A DNA stretch of 64,000 nt from RPQJ01 sp963744735 (GTDB lineage: Bacteria > Pseudomonadota > Gammaproteobacteria > Steroidobacterales > Steroidobacteraceae), in the NCBI GenBank assembly GCA_963744735.1, contig CAVUVH010000002.1, positions 186,001-250,000 on the forward strand. Reading direction: 5' to 3'. Below the pieces are notes generated by a model. The model worked only from the letters and a program-made list of their open reading frames with translations, had not been told where the DNA came from and made no database searches. A program made the position numbers and the translations under genes. Below are positions 14,210 to 22,497 of the stretch, one piece after another (the stretch's first letter is position 1; each line of letters opens with the position of its first letter).

Positions 14210-14236
14210 ATGAAAAATCCCCGCTGGCGGGGACTT
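14210..14236 (-). terminator. Second, upstream terminator hairpin before rimP
   Basis: A stem TCCCCG / CGGGGA with a CTGG loop (14218-14233) is followed by TTTTTC on the minus strand. It forms a tandem pair with the hairpin at 14150-14178. Upstream, near 14360, is a TATAGAAT sequence on the minus strand that could be a -10 box for a leader transcript. Confidence 0.65.
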
Positions 14237-14397
14237 CTCTGGCAAATCCTCCGCCGACCCGCCGACCCGCCGGCGCCGCGAGGTGCCGAAGTACGAGCCA
14301 GGGACCGGCCCGGACCGAAAACCCGTTCCACCTTGCGGCGGCCCGGGCCTCGGACCGCTGATTCTATAGCAAAGCGGGACGGCCCGGCTAGTCGGCG

Positions 14398-15600
14398 TCA
14401 GCCGAGCAGCCGGGCGACGCGCGGCGGCGACGTAGTCGACGTTGCCGTCACTGATGCCGGCCACGTTCATGCGGCCGTCCGGCGGCACGTACACGTGGTG
14501 CTCGTCCCGCAGCCGGGCGATGCCGGCCGCGTCCAGCCCCAGCAGCGAGAACATGCCGCGCTGGCGCCGCAGCCAGCCGAAGTCACGGCCAGGCAGCCGC
14601 TCTTCCAGCTTGCCTGCAAGCAGTGCCCGCAGCGACTTCATCCTGCTCACCATCGCCGCGACTTCCCGCTGCCAGTCCTCGCGCAGGGCCGGCTCGGCCA
14701 GCAGCCGGGCAACCACGGCGGCGCCATGGTCGGGCGGCATCGAATACATGCGGCGCGCGAGCCGGGCCTGGTGGGTCGCGACGGCGATCGCCGTCCCGCC
14801 GTTCGGGGCGAGCACGGCCAGCGCGCCGGTCCGCTCGCGGTAGAGCCCGAAATTCTTCGAGCACGACAGCGCCAGCAGCAGTTCCGGCACCCTCGCGGCC
14901 AGCGTGCGCAGCCCCACCACGTCGGTTTCGAGGTCGTCGCCGAAGCCCTGGTAGGCCAGGTCGACGAACGGCACCAGGCCGCGCTGCTCGACCACGGCGG
15001 TCACCGCCTGCCATTGCTCCGGCGCCAGGTCGGCCCCGGTGGGGTTGTGGCAACAGGCATGCAGCAGCACGACCTCGCCGGCCGGCAGGCGCTGACAGGT
15101 ACGTCGAGCATCGCCTCGAACGCGACCTCGTGCCGCGCGGCGTCGTAATAGGGATAGCGCTCGAGCCGCAGGCCCGAACTGCCGAGCAGCGGCTCGTGAT
15201 TGGCCCAGGTCGGGTCGCTGACGTGCACCACGGCGTCCGGTCGCGCCACTTTCAGCAACTCGGCGCCGAGACGCAGCGCGCCGCAACCGCCGACCGTCTG
15301 GATCGTCGCGATGCGCTCCTTGAGCGAGCCGGCAAGCGGCCCCAGGGCCAGGTCGACGATGCGCTCGTTGAAGTCGACGTTGCCGGCCGGGCCGACGTAG
15401 GTCTTGCTCGCCTGCGCCTCGATCAGCGCACGCTCGGCGGCACGCACGGCGGCCGGGATCGGCGTGTTGCCGGCGACGTCCCGGTACACGCCGACGCCCA
15501 GGTCGACCTTGAGCGGCGACGCATCGCGGCGGAACGCGGCCGTGACGCCCAGGATGGGATCCGGCGGCAATGGCTCGAGCGACTGGAACATCTGCAGCAC
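14398..15600 (-). CDS. Aromatic amino acid / aspartate aminotransferase, class I (frameshifts)
   Basis: This PLP-dependent enzyme belongs to the AspC/TyrB subgroup. The start is MFQSLEPLPPDPILG, followed by KVDLGVGVYRD and KTYVGPAGNVDFNERI. After a frame break near 15095 come LLHACCHNPTGADL, FVDLAYQGFGDDL and the PLP lysine motif SCSKNFGLYRERTGAL, then RQRGMFSLLGL and DGRMNVAGI. A second break near 14420 restores a normal C-terminus ending VARLLG. Length is about 400 residues, as expected. It is 65 bases downstream of the homogentisate-pathway genes, so it is probably the tyrosine transaminase that makes 4-hydroxyphenylpyruvate for HppD. TyrB and AspC cannot be separated on sequence alone. 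Confidence 0.88.
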
Positions 15601-15665
15601 ACCTGTCTGACCCGTCGCGCCATGATGCCCGAGAACGGGCGCCGTGCGTGCACCCGGCGCGGGGC

Positions 15666-16649
15666 TCAGCCTGCCTGCACGACCCGCTGGTCGATGGCGC
15701 CGAACAGGCTGCGGCCCGCGGCGTCGAACATCTCGATCCGCACGCGATCGCCGAAGCGCAGGAACGGCGTGACGGCCTTGCCCTGCGCGATCTGCTCCAG
15801 CGCCCGCGTCTCCGCCAGGCAGGAGGAGCCACGGGAGCGATCGTAGTTCGAGACCGTGCCCGAGCCGATCACCGCGCCGGCGCCAAGCCGCCGCGTGCGC
15901 GTGACGTGCGCGATCAGCTGCGCGAAGTCGAAGGTCATGTCGACACCCGCGTCCGGCCGTCCGAACAGCCGGTCATTGATGTGCGACACCAGCGGCAGGT
16001 GGACGCGGTGGTCGCGCCAGGCATCGCCGAGCTCGTCCGGCGTGATGGCGCAGGGCGAGAACGCGGTCGCCGGCTTCGACTGGTAGAAGCCGAAGCCCTT
16101 GGCCAGTTCGCCGGGAATCAGGTTGCGCAGCGACCAGTCGTTGACCAGCAGCAGCAGCTGGATGTGCCTGCCCGCATCGGCAGCTCGCGTCTGCATCGGC
16201 ACGTCGTCGGTGATGACGGCGATCTCGGCCTCGAGGTCGATGCCGTAGTCTTCGCTCGGAACCGCAACGTCGCCGGTCGGCGGGATGAAGTCGTCCGCGC
16301 CGCCCTGGTAGACCAGCGGGTCCGTCCAGAAAGCGGGCGGCATCTCGGCCTTGCGCGCCTTGCGCACGAGCTCGACGTGATTGACGTAGGCCGAGCCGTC
16401 GACCCAGTGATACGCGCGCGGCAGGGGCGCGAGCGCCTGGGCCTGTTCGAACGCGATCTCGCCCGCCACGGCGCCCTGCTCCAGCGCACGGGCCGCTTCC
16501 TGCAGGCGCGGCGCAAGGCTCGCCCAGTCGTCCAGCGCGTCCTGCAGCGTGGGGGCAATGGCGGGCACCGGCAGCGCCCGCGCGAGGTCGCGACTGACGA
16601 CGACCAGCCGGCCGTCGCGCGTGCCGTTGCGCAGCGTCGCGAGCTTCAT
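15666..16649 (-). CDS. Fumarylacetoacetate hydrolase family protein
   Basis: The intact 327-residue protein starts MKLATLRNGTRDGRLVVVS. The FAH fold is shown by AYHWVDGSAYVNHVELVRKARK, the metal-site region EDYGIDLEAEIAVI, NDWSLRNLIPGELAKGFGFYQSKP, and RLGAGAVIGSGTVSN near the end. FAH enzymes cleave fumarylacetoacetate to fumarate and acetoacetate, the last step of tyrosine degradation. Its ATG overlaps the stop of the homogentisate dioxygenase gene by 4 bases, so the two are translationally coupled. It is shorter than the classic ~420-residue FahA and belongs to the bacterial ~330-residue group. No maleylacetoacetate isomerase gene is present in this cluster. Confidence 0.88.
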   Translation of the reverse strand: MKLATLRNGTRDGRLVVVSRDLARALPVPAIAPTLQDALDDWASLAPRLQEAARALEQGAVAGEIAFEQAQALAPLPRAYHWVDGSAYVNHVELVRKARKAEMPPAFWTDPLVYQGGADDFIPPTGDVAVPSEDYGIDLEAEIAVITDDVPMQTRAADAGRHIQLLLLVNDWSLRNLIPGELAKGFGFYQSKPATAFSPCAITPDELGDAWRDHRVHLPLVSHINDRLFGRPDAGVDMTFDFAQLIAHVTRTRRLGAGAVIGSGTVSNYDRSRGSSCLAETRALEQIAQGKAVTPFLRFGDRVRIEMFDAAGRSLFGAIDQRVVQAG

Positions 16650-17782
16650 TTGCCCTTCCAGCTGTCGACGTAACCGGGCCACTCGAGCGCGTGGCCGGCG
16701 TCCGTGACATCGAGCGGGTCGCGGGTGTCGATCATCACCGCATACTCGTCCGTCGCCGGCTTGGCCTGCTCGAACATGCGCGTCAGCGCCTTCGGATGCG
16801 GCCCATGGGTAAAGCCGGCAGGATGATAGGTCAGCATCCCGGGGTGGATGTTGTCGCGGCTGAAGAAATCGCCGGCGTGATAGAAGATCACTTCGTCGTA
16901 GTCGTCGTTGTTGTGGAAGAACGGCACCTTGAGCGCCTTCGGGTCGGTCTCGAACGGCCGCGGCACGAAGGTGCAGACGACGAAGCGCGCCGACAGGAAG
17001 GTGCTGTGGGCGGACGGCGGCAGGTGGTAGCGATGACTCATCAGCGGCCGGATGTCGCGCACGTTGAGGCGAACCGGGGCCAGTTCGCCGTGCCAGCCGA
17101 TCGCGTCGAGCGGATTGAACGGATAGGTGATCCGGGAGATGGCGCCACGCCGCTTGACCTCGACCTGCCACTCGCGCGTCGACGACTGCTGCGCCTTGAA
17201 CGCCTCGTCGATGCGCGGCGTGTCCAGCATCGCCGGATCGAAGATCGCGTGCGGTCCCGCGAGCCCGCGCTCGGGCAGCATGTAGCTGGCGTTGGTCGAC
17301 TCGATCAGCAGCAGCGCGACCGGCGCCGTCGCCTCGAGCCGCCACAGGGTGCCGCGCGGCAGCATCACGTAGTCGCCCGCCGCGAACTCGAGATGGCCGA
17401 AGTCGCAGTGCAGGTGGCCGGCGCCCTGGTGCACGAACAGCAGCTCGTCGCCGTCGGCATTGCGCGCCAGGCGTTCCATCGAGTCGGCGAGCTGCCAGTA
17501 GCGGACGCGGCAATGCGCGTTGGCCAGTATTTCGGTCGCCGACCACGGGCTGCCGGGCATCGCGGCGAGCCGGGTCAGGTCGAGTGCGCGCGGTCGCAGC
17601 GGGCCTTCGAAGTTCGTCCACCCGGTCGGCGGATGCCGGTGGTGGAAGAACGCCGCGGGACCGAAGAAGCCCTCCTTGCTCATCTCGCGTTCGTAGGTGC
17701 CCGCCGGCAGGTCGCAGTGCGCCTGGCGCGAGGCAATGCCCTCGACTCTCGACAGCGGTATGTAATTTTTCACCAGCGTCAC
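16646..17782 (-). CDS. hmgA: Homogentisate 1,2-dioxygenase (short bacterial type)
   Basis: This enzyme opens the homogentisate ring to maleylacetoacetate using Fe(II). The intact 378-residue, cupin-type protein starts with a GTG (MTLVKNYIPLS). An N-terminal beta-sandwich carries FVHQGAGHLHCDFGHLEFAAGDYVMLPRGT. The C-terminal iron site shows FFHNNDDYDEVIFYHAGDFF (a His and the Glu six residues on) and LTYHPAGFTHGPHPKA, matching the His-Glu-His ligand pattern. It is shorter than the ~430-residue classic enzyme and probably belongs to the shorter bacterial clade, so substrate identity rests mainly on the hppD and FAH neighbours. It overlaps the FAH gene by 4 bases. Confidence 0.87.
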   Translation of the reverse strand: MTLVKNYIPLSRVEGIASRQAHCDLPAGTYEREMSKEGFFGPAAFFHHRHPPTGWTNFEGPLRPRALDLTRLAAMPGSPWSATEILANAHCRVRYWQLADSMERLARNADGDELLFVHQGAGHLHCDFGHLEFAAGDYVMLPRGTLWRLEATAPVALLLIESTNASYMLPERGLAGPHAIFDPAMLDTPRIDEAFKAQQSSTREWQVEVKRRGAISRITYPFNPLDAIGWHGELAPVRLNVRDIRPLMSHRYHLPPSAHSTFLSARFVVCTFVPRPFETDPKALKVPFFHNNDDYDEVIFYHAGDFFSRDNIHPGMLTYHPAGFTHGPHPKALTRMFEQAKPATDEYAVMIDTRDPLDVTDAGHALEWPGYVDSWKGK

Positions 17783-17804
17783 CTCTCGCAGCAGCTGCTG
17801 TTCC

Positions 17805-17834
17805 CTGTCCCTAGTCCCTAGTCCCTAGTCCCTT
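17805..17834. repeat. Short direct repeats of CCCTAGT between hppD and hmgA
   Basis: The sequence CCCTGTCCCTAGTCCCTAGTCCCTAGTCCCTTCC carries three tandem CCCTAGT heptamers plus flanking partial copies, within the 54-base gap separating hppD from hmgA. Similar CCCTG/CCCTGGT runs occur near 5622-5648. Confidence 0.7.
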
Positions 17835-17836
17835 CC

Positions 17837-18882
17837 TCAAATGACTCCGCGCCGCTCCTGGTCGAGCTCGATCGACTCGAACAGCGCGCGGAAGTTGCCC
17901 TCGCCGAAGCCTTCATTGCCCTTGCGCTGGATGATCTCGAAGAAGATCGGCCCGATCACGTTGGTGGTGAAGATCTGCAGCAGGATACCTTCCTGCGCGC
18001 TGCCGTCGATCAGGATGCGGCGCCGCGCCAGTTCGGCCAGGTCTTCCTGGTGCCCCTGCACCCGCGCGTTGACGCCTTCGTAGTAGGTGTCCGGCGTATC
18101 CTGGAACTGCACGCCGTTGGCGCGCAGCGCGTCCACCGTCGCGTAGATGTCGCTGGTGTGCAGCGCGATGTGCTGGATGCCTTCGCCCTGGTACTCGCGC
18201 AGGTACTCCTCGATCTGCGACTTGTCGTCCTGCGACTCGTTGATCGGAATGCGGATCTTGCCGCAGGGGCTGGTCATGGCCTTGCTGAACAGGCCGGTCT
18301 TCCTGCCCTCGATGTCGAAGTAGCGGATCTCGCGGAAATTGAACAGCCGCTCGTAGAAGCCCGCCCACAGGCCCATGTTGCCGCGATGCACGTTGTGGGT
18401 CAGGTGGTCGATCAGCGCCAGGCCGGTGGATTGCCGCGCGCCCGGCCGGCCACGGGCACGAAATCCACGTCGTAGATGGTGCTGTCGCCGTAGCGGTCGA
18501 CCAGGTAGACCTGGCTGCCGCCGATGCCCTCGATCGCCGGGATGTTGAGTTCCATCGGGCCGACCGGGTTCTGCACCGGACGCGCGCCGAGTTCGACCGC
18601 CCGCTTGAACGCCTGCGCGGCGTCCCGCACGCGGAAAGCCATGGCGCAGGCCGACGGCCCGTGCTGCTGCGCGAAACGCTGGCCGAAGCTGCCCGGCTCG
18701 GCATTGATGATGAAATTGACGTCGCCCTGGCGGTGCAGCGTGACGTTCTTGCTGCGATGCCGGGCCGTGACCGGGAACCCCATGCGCTCGAACAGCGTGC
18801 GCAACTGCTCCGGATCGGGCGCGGTGTACTCGACGAACTCGAAGCCGTCGGTGCCCATCGGGTTGTCGAACAGGTCGGCCAT
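17837..18882 (-). CDS. hppD: 4-hydroxyphenylpyruvate dioxygenase (one frameshift)
   Basis: HppD converts 4-hydroxyphenylpyruvate to homogentisate with non-haem iron. The start MADLFDNPMGTDGFEFVEYTAPDP is typical of gammaproteobacterial HppD. An N-terminal vicinal-oxygen-chelate half includes FGQRFAQQHGPSACAMAFRV. After a break near 18435, the catalytic C-terminal half reads DHLTHNVHRGNMGLWAGFYE (first iron His), GIQHIALHTSDIYATVDAL (second His) and GPIFFEIIQRKGNEGFGEGNF (the Glu ligand and the conserved C-terminal helix region). Total length is about 348 residues. It is the first gene of the tyrosine catabolic cluster, followed by hmgA, the FAH gene and the aminotransferase. Confidence 0.94.
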
Positions 18883-19010
18883 GGCGGCACTCCGCGCAAA
18901 TTGATTGCAGATGTAACGGTCGGCGCGGATGGTAACGCACGGGCTGCGCCGCCGGAAGCGCAGCGCCTCCCGCATTGCAGCAAGGCGCGCGACGGGTCCG
19001 CCCAAACGAA

Positions 19011-19032
19011 GAGGCCCCGTCACCGGGGCCTC
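19011..19032 (-). terminator. Hairpin downstream of the BON-domain gene
   Basis: A perfect 9-base stem GAGGCCCCG / CGGGGCCTC with a four-base loop lies 37 bases past the BON gene stop. On the minus strand it is followed by TTCGTTTGG, so the T-run is weak. Confidence 0.6.
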
Positions 19033-19068
19033 CTCTGCAGCTCGAACGCGCCGTCCGGCGCGGCCGGC

Positions 19069-19602
19069 TTACTCGGGCTTGACGAACAGCGCGTCGTCGA
19101 CACGCTTGACGCCGTTCACGCCCTTGGCGACCGCAATCGCGCGGTCGCGCATGGTCTTGCTGGTGACGAACCCGCCGAGCTGCACGATGCCGTCGCGGGC
19201 CTCGACGTTGATCTGGCCACTCTTCACGTCGGAAGCGTCGACCAGCGCCGACTTGACCTTGCCCACCAGCACGGTGTCATCGAGCTTGGTGCCCATCGAA
19301 GTCGACGGATGTACGATGAGCTGGTTGCGGACCGACTTGACGCCCGCGGTGTTCTTCGCGACTTTGCCGGCCCCATCCTTCTCGGCCTGCGTCTTGACGA
19401 AGCCGCTCAACAGCACGACGCCCTTGTAGACCTCGACGTTGACGTCGTTCGAGGGGACCCCCTTCTCGGCCACCAGGCTCGCCTTGACCTGGGTCACGAT
19501 CGACCCGTCGTCGACGTGGTCACCCGTCGACTTCTCGGCCAGGCCTGGCGCGGAAAACGCGAGCGCAAACGCGGCCAGGGAAACGAACATCAGGTTCTTC
19601 AT
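19069..19602 (-). CDS. Periplasmic protein with two BON domains (OsmY-like)
   Basis: The protein of about 177 residues starts MKNLMFVSLAAFALAFSAPGLAEK, a Sec signal peptide cut after a GLA-type site. Two BON domains follow: IVTQVKASLVAEKGVPSNDVNVEVYKGVVLLSGFVKT at about residues 34-95, and LVGKVKSALVDASDVKSGQINVEARDGIVQLGGFV at about 113-175. Each has the central V-x-L-x-G-x-V glycine motif. BON proteins such as OsmY are thought to protect the envelope under osmotic or membrane stress, but the exact job here is inference. I place the start at the ATG ending 19602, because upstream codons would spoil the signal peptide. Confidence 0.85.
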   Translation of the reverse strand: MKNLMFVSLAAFALAFSAPGLAEKSTGDHVDDGSIVTQVKASLVAEKGVPSNDVNVEVYKGVVLLSGFVKTQAEKDGAGKVAKNTAGVKSVRNQLIVHPSTSMGTKLDDTVLVGKVKSALVDASDVKSGQINVEARDGIVQLGGFVTSKTMRDRAIAVAKGVNGVKRVDDALFVKPE

Positions 19603-19672
19603 GCTTGTCTCGCTATGATCAGGGGAGGAAGCGCCCACTGTAGCGCGCGGATGCGGCGGCCTCAACGTGGAC

Positions 19673-19747
19673 TGGTGGGCCGTGATGGGATCGAACCATC
19701 GACCAACTGGTTAAAAGCCAGCTGCTCTACCGCTGAGCTAACGGCCC
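19673..19747 (-). tRNA. tRNA-Lys (anticodon TTT)
   Basis: On the minus strand, GGGCCGT pairs with ACGGCCC as a perfect acceptor stem. The D arm is TTAGCTCAGCGGTAGAGC, the anticodon arm carries CTTTTAA and so reads AAA/AAG lysine codons, and the T arm is ATGGTTCGATCCCAT. CCA is encoded. It lies just beyond queC, as in several gammaproteobacteria. Confidence 0.97.
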
Positions 19748-19775
19748 GGAAGTGGGGAATGCAAATGATAGCCGA

Positions 19776-20480
19776 TCAGCGGTACGCAGTGGGATCAGCG
19801 ACGCCAGCGGCCGCAAAGCCTGCGCTGCGCAGCCGGCAGGAATCACACTCGCCACAGGCCCTGCCCTGCGCGTCGGCCTGGTAGCAGGAGACGGTCGCAC
19901 CGAAATCCACGCCCAGTGCGGCGCCCTGCCGGATGATCTCGGCCTTGCTCAGGTTGATCAGCGGGGTCCGGATGCGCAGCGGCGCCGCATCCTCCACGCC
20001 CGCGCGGGTGGCCAGGTTCGCCATCCGCTCGAACGCCGCGATGAACTCGGGGCGGCAGTCCGGATAACCGGAATAGTCGACTGCGTTGACGCCGATGTAG
20101 ATGTCATGCGCCTGCAGTACCTCGGCCCAGGCCAGCGCGAACGACAGGAAGATGGTGTTCCGCGCCGGCACGTAGGTGACCGGGATCGGCGAACCCGACG
20201 GCGTGCCCGCCATCGGCACGGCGATGGAAGGGTCGGTCAGCGCGGACCCGCCGAAGGCCGCCAGGTCGATCTGCATGATGCGGTGCTCGACCGCGCCCAG
20301 CTGCGCCGCCACGCGTCGCGCGGCATCGAGTTCGGCGTGATGCCGCTGCCCGTACTGGAAACTGAGCGCGTGGCAGCGGAACCCTGCCTGGCGCGCAAGC
20401 GCCAGGCAGGTGGCGGAATCGAGCCCGCCGGAGACGAGCACGATCGCGGGAGGCGCGGCCGCGGCGGCATGCAACGACAT
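19776..20480 (-). CDS. queC: 7-cyano-7-deazaguanine synthase QueC
   Basis: QueC uses ATP and ammonia to turn 7-carboxy-7-deazaguanine into preQ0 in the queuosine pathway. The intact ~234-residue protein has the PP-loop IVLVSGGLDSATCLALA near the N-terminus, FQYGQRHHAELDAARR, and TYVPARNTIFLSFALAWAE. The C-terminal zinc site is SCYQADAQGRACGECDSCRLR, with four cysteines. The ATG ending at 20480 overlaps the region just past the queE stop. An in-frame TTG two codons earlier is possible. Confidence 0.96.
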   Translation of the reverse strand: MSLHAAAAAPPAIVLVSGGLDSATCLALARQAGFRCHALSFQYGQRHHAELDAARRVAAQLGAVEHRIMQIDLAAFGGSALTDPSIAVPMAGTPSGSPIPVTYVPARNTIFLSFALAWAEVLQAHDIYIGVNAVDYSGYPDCRPEFIAAFERMANLATRAGVEDAAPLRIRTPLINLSKAEIIRQGAALGVDFGATVSCYQADAQGRACGECDSCRLRSAGFAAAGVADPTAYR

Positions 20481-20482
20481 CG

Positions 20483-21124
20483 TCAACGCCCCGGCTCGTC
20501 GCCCCAGAGCACCTTGTGCAGCTGCAGCTGCAGCCGCACATCGAGCCGGTCAGCCAGGATCCATTCGGCCAGCGCCCGCGGCTCGAGCCGTCCCCACACC
20601 GGTGAAAAGAGGACCTGGCAGGGCAGCGGCGTGGCGCGTGACTGCAGCAGTCCGCGTGCCCACTCGTAGTCCTCGCGCGAGCACAGCACGAACTTGAGCT
20701 GGTCGCGCGGTGCAAGCAGGTCGAGATTTTCCAGCCGGTTGCGGTGTTGCTCGCCGGAGCCTGGCGTCTTCAGGTCCATGACGCGGCTGACCCGCGGATC
20801 GACGGCCGCGATGTCGAGCGCCCCGCTGGTCTCGAGCGACACCGCATGCCCGGCGTCGCACAGGGCGGACAGCAACTCGCTGCAGGCCTTCTGCGCAAGG
20901 GGCTCGCCGCCGGTGACGCAGACGTGGCGCACGCCGCTGTCGCGGGCGACCTGCAGCATCTCGTCGAGGGTGCGCCATTGACCGCCGTGGAAGGAATACT
21001 GCGTGTCGCAATAGACGCAGCGCAGGGGGCAACCCGTCAGGCGGATGAACAGCGTCGGCCAGCCGACGGCGTCGGCCTCGCCCTGGATCGAGACGAAGGT
21101 CTCGGTGATCTTGAGACGGCTCAC
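20483..21124 (-). CDS. queE: 7-carboxy-7-deazaguanine synthase QueE
   Basis: QueE is the radical SAM enzyme that contracts the 6-carboxytetrahydropterin ring to 7-carboxy-7-deazaguanine. The intact ~213-residue protein has ETFVSIQGEADAVGWPTLFIRLTG, the cluster motif CPLRCVYCDT (CxxxCxxC), CVTGGEPLAQKAC for SAM binding, and a short C-terminus. The GTG start at 21124 overlaps the cpoB stop by four bases, so it is coupled to the Tol-Pal operon. The order cpoB-queE-queC-tRNA-Lys suggests co-transcription. Confidence 0.95.
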   Translation of the reverse strand: MSRLKITETFVSIQGEADAVGWPTLFIRLTGCPLRCVYCDTQYSFHGGQWRTLDEMLQVARDSGVRHVCVTGGEPLAQKACSELLSALCDAGHAVSLETSGALDIAAVDPRVSRVMDLKTPGSGEQHRNRLENLDLLAPRDQLKFVLCSREDYEWARGLLQSRATPLPCQVLFSPVWGRLEPRALAEWILADRLDVRLQLQLHKVLWGDEPGR

Positions 21125-21870
21125 CGCCCCTCGGCGTTCAGCTTGTCGATCTGCAGCCGGGCCTGCGCGGCCGCGTCGGTTTCGGGGTACTGCGCGATCA
21201 GCTTCTGCAGCGTCGCACGCGCGTTGCGGAACGCCTTCAGCTCGTACTGGCTCAACGCCACTTTGTACATTGCGTCCGGCACCCGCCGCGACTCGGGGAA
21301 CGCCGCCACCGCCTGGAACGACTTCAGCGCCGCCTCGTACTGCTGCTGCACGAACTGCGCCTCGCCCAGCCAGTACGTGGCGTTGTCGGCACGCGGGCCG
21401 CGCGGATACTTGGCGAGGTAGGTCTGGAAGCCCCGGGCTGCCTCCTCGTATCGACCGGCCTTCATGGCGGCGAAAGCCTCGCCATAGACCGCCGACTCGT
21501 CGGCAAACACCACGTCCGGCGCGTTGGTGGCGCCGCCCGCCGCGACCGGCGCGCCGGCGGCGCCGTTCTCCATCACCAGCAGGCGCCGGTCGAGGTCCGC
21601 GTACAGGTCGCGCTGCTGCTGCTGCAGCGATTCGAGCGAATGCCTGGCCTCGTCGATCTGCCCGCGCAGCGTGCGCAGCTCCTGCTGCGAGCGCTCGATC
21701 CGCTGCTGCAGTTCGAGCAGCGACTGGTTGAGCCGGGCCTCGAGCGCGGTCGCGCGTTCGTCGGCGGCGATCGCCCGCGCCTCGAGCTCCTTGTTGCTCG
21801 CGGTCGCGTGCGCCAGCGAGCCGATCAGCAGGGCCGGCCCGAGGACGGCGAGCGGCAGCAGGGACTTCAT
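21121..21870 (-). CDS. cpoB: Cell division coordinator CpoB (YbgF)
   Basis: CpoB is a periplasmic protein that links Tol-Pal outer-membrane constriction with PBP1B peptidoglycan synthesis. The intact 249-residue protein begins with a signal peptide (MKSLLPLAVLGPALLIGSLAHA). A trimerising coiled coil follows (RLNQSLLELQQRIERSQQELRT..., residues ~45-95), then an Ala/Gly linker and three TPR-like repeats from AVYGEAFAAMKAGRYEEAARGF to the end (PDAMYKVALSQYELKAFRNA). It is last in tolQ-tolR-tolA-tolB-pal-cpoB. Confidence 0.95.
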   Translation of the reverse strand: MKSLLPLAVLGPALLIGSLAHATASNKELEARAIAADERATALEARLNQSLLELQQRIERSQQELRTLRGQIDEARHSLESLQQQQRDLYADLDRRLLVMENGAAGAPVAAGGATNAPDVVFADESAVYGEAFAAMKAGRYEEAARGFQTYLAKYPRGPRADNATYWLGEAQFVQQQYEAALKSFQAVAAFPESRRVPDAMYKVALSQYELKAFRNARATLQKLIAQYPETDAAAQARLQIDKLNAEGR

Positions 21871-21873
21871 CGC

Positions 21874-22419
21874 TTACTGGACCTGGACCAGTTCGACGCG
21901 ACGATTCTGCGCGTGCGCTTCCTCGGTCGAGCCTTCGACCGCGGGCCGTTCCTCGCCGTAGCTGACCGTCGTGATCTGCCGGTCGGCGACGCCCTGCAGC
22001 ATCAGCGCGCGACGGACGGTCTGGGCACGCCGCTCGCCCAGGCCGATGTTGTACTCGCGCGAGCCGCGTTCGTCGGTGTGGCCCTCGAGACGCACGCGCG
22101 CCGAGGGGAACTTGACCAGGTACGCCGCGTGGGCGGCAACCACGGCGAGGTATTCGCTGGCGATCTCGCTGCTGTCGAACTGGAAGAAAATGATGTTCTT
22201 CGCCTGCAGCGCCGCGAGCGCCTGTTTCTGCGCCTCGCTCATGGCGCCCGCCGTGGTCGTGGCCGGACCGGCGCCGGTGTCGAGACCGCTGGTCTGCGCA
22301 CCGGTCTCGGCCGTCGTGGCCGGCGGCGTCTCGGGCTGCACCTGGCTCGGCTTCTGGCAGGCGGCGAGGCCGAACGCGAGCACGCCTAATGCCAGGGCAT
22401 GGGTCCATTTCGTCATCAT
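21874..22419 (-). CDS. pal: Peptidoglycan-associated lipoprotein Pal
   Basis: Pal is an outer-membrane lipoprotein that binds peptidoglycan and TolB. The intact 181-residue protein has a lipobox (FGLAAC, lipidated Cys near residue 21) and a Thr/Ala/Pro-rich linker. The OmpA-like domain reads IIFFQFDSSEIASEYLAVVAAHAAYL, RVRLEGHTDERGSREYNIGLGERRA and SYGEERP; the conserved Asp and Arg that bind diaminopimelate are present. It sits 3 bases from cpoB and about 79 bases after tolB. Confidence 0.96.
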   Translation of the reverse strand: MMTKWTHALALGVLAFGLAACQKPSQVQPETPPATTAETGAQTSGLDTGAGPATTTAGAMSEAQKQALAALQAKNIIFFQFDSSEIASEYLAVVAAHAAYLVKFPSARVRLEGHTDERGSREYNIGLGERRAQTVRRALMLQGVADRQITTVSYGEERPAVEGSTEEAHAQNRRVELVQVQ

Positions 22420-22497
22420 CGAGACTCCTGAAAGGTCTGGCCGCAGGGCTGCGGCCGGCAGACGTTGCGCGAATGATACCTTGGGCGACGCCGTGCT

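Noticed and set aside
14237..14397. A metY-like initiator tRNA in the rimP leader
   Set aside because: No T-arm GGTTCGAATCC-type motif and no cloverleaf pairing could be found on the minus strand.
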